Origin: JAGQVA01 sp041391725 | GTDB taxonomy: Bacteria > Bacteroidota > Bacteroidia > J057 | Direction: 5' to 3' | Assembly (NCBI GenBank): GCA_041391725.1 | Contig: JAWKNL010000012.1 | Span: 85,235-149,234, forward strand | Length of the DNA stretch: 64,000 bases | Part shown: positions 63,669 to 64,000 of the stretch, one piece after another | How positions within the stretch are numbered: the stretch's first letter is position 1 | Layout: each line of letters starts with the position of its first letter | Made by a program: the position numbers and the translations under genes | The notes under the pieces: model-generated | Told to the model about the DNA's origin: nothing | Seen by the model: only the letters and a program-made list of their open reading frames with translations | The model's database searches: none

Positions 63669-64000
63669 GGTTGCGTCAAAAAATAAACACAGAGAAACGG
63701 AGAAACGGAGAAAACTCCTCTGCGACCTCTGTGTCTCTGTGTTTCACATCCGGTTGCGTCAAAAAATAAACACAGAGAAACGGAGAAACGGAGAAACTCC
63801 TCTGCGACCTCTGTGTCTCCGTGTTTCACATCCGGTTGCGTCAAAAAATAAACACAGAGAAACGGAGAAACGGAGATAGCCTCTGCGACCTCTGTGTCTC
63901 CGTGTTTCACATCCGGTTGCGTCAAAAAATAAACACAGAGAAACGGAGAAACGGAGCAACTCCTCTGCGACCTCTGTGTCTCTGTGTTTCACATCCGGTT
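63669..64000. repeat. About 82-bp tandem repeat running off the window edge
   Basis: Starts of the unit at 63669, 63752, 63834, 63915 and 63997 give periods of 83, 82, 81 and 82. Each unit opens GGTTGCGTCAAAAAATAAAC, holds two or more GAAACGGA steps, and ends CTCTGTGT...TGTTTCACATCC; AAACACAGAG near the start is complementary to CTCTGTGTTT near the end, so each unit can form a hairpin. Units differ by a few substitutions and small indels. Open frames across it (with the repeating KHGDTEVAE) are artefacts of the repeat. Total copy number is unknown because the array is cut by the window end. Confidence 0.9.

Noticed and set aside
63542..63992. Minus-strand frames with repeated KHGDTEVAE
   Set aside because: They are translations of the 82-bp tandem repeat, a well-known source of false genes.
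63669..64000. CRISPR array
   Set aside because: The units are contiguous with no unique spacers between constant repeats, and no cas gene is present.

Overview
The window looks like a chromosomal segment of a Bacteroidota bacterium, probably Saprospiria-like (the rank below phylum is a guess). The evidence is two exported proteins with type IX secretion (T9SS) C-terminal signals (23673-26426, 53762-55378), promoters of the TAnnTTTG type, a glycine-rich single-RRM RNA-binding protein, LytS/LytR-type two-component genes, a PadR/permease pair with a permease-prefix domain, a TonB-dependent receptor, and many Sec-exported proteins and lipoproteins. No rRNA, tRNA or CRISPR array was recognised.

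Layout. 0-6 kb: a run of broken genes (small membrane protein, Ser/Thr dehydratase, GNAT acetyltransferase, TMEM175-like channel, anti-sigma-like protein), plus an intact REP-associated transposase, an OmpA protein and an ECF sigma factor. 6-14.2 kb: exported peptidase, MORN-repeat protein, GrpB protein, bifunctional malic enzyme, HD-type hydrolase and an eCIS-type DUF4157 protein with an unrecognised C-terminal region. 14.2-23.5 kb: membrane protein, a predicted defence pair (AAA ATPase plus DUF4276 TOPRIM), a PseC-like aminotransferase, a site-2 protease, a haem-binding protein, an esterase, then a HExxH protein convergent with a three-gene PIN operon. 23.7-34.7 kb: T9SS pectinesterase, then an exopolysaccharide cluster with three paralogous Wzz-like proteins in tandem and three family 2 glycosyltransferases. 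34.7-44.4 kb: exported proteins of unknown role, Crp/Fnr regulator, DUF1684 and M1 peptidase genes, DUF2723 membrane protein, glutamate racemase. 44.4-49.2 kb: LytTR regulator, histidine kinase, FtsX-type permease and PadR regulator on one strand. 50.8-53.7 kb: a tightly overlapping larE-larB-larC operon for the nickel-pincer cofactor, ending in a small histidine-containing membrane protein; larA is not in the window. 53.8-63.7 kb: T9SS type B protein, beta-hydroxyacid dehydrogenase, RNA-binding protein, DUF1080 lipoprotein, two frameshift-riddled carbohydrate-type genes and a TonB-dependent receptor. The window ends inside an about 82-bp tandem repeat.

Frameshifts matter for every use of this sequence. 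They cluster at 0.3-5.5 kb and 52.9-61.3 kb, each can be repaired by restoring or removing about one base (often in a homopolymer), and conserved residues survive on both sides. I see none between about 5.6 and 52.9 kb. I read them mostly as sequence or assembly errors, but real gene decay cannot be excluded. The best candidates for undescribed biology are the HExxH/PIN module, the AAA-DUF4276 pair, the DUF4157 protein, the extra gene of the lar operon, and the transposase that carries a REP-like palindrome inside its own coding sequence.
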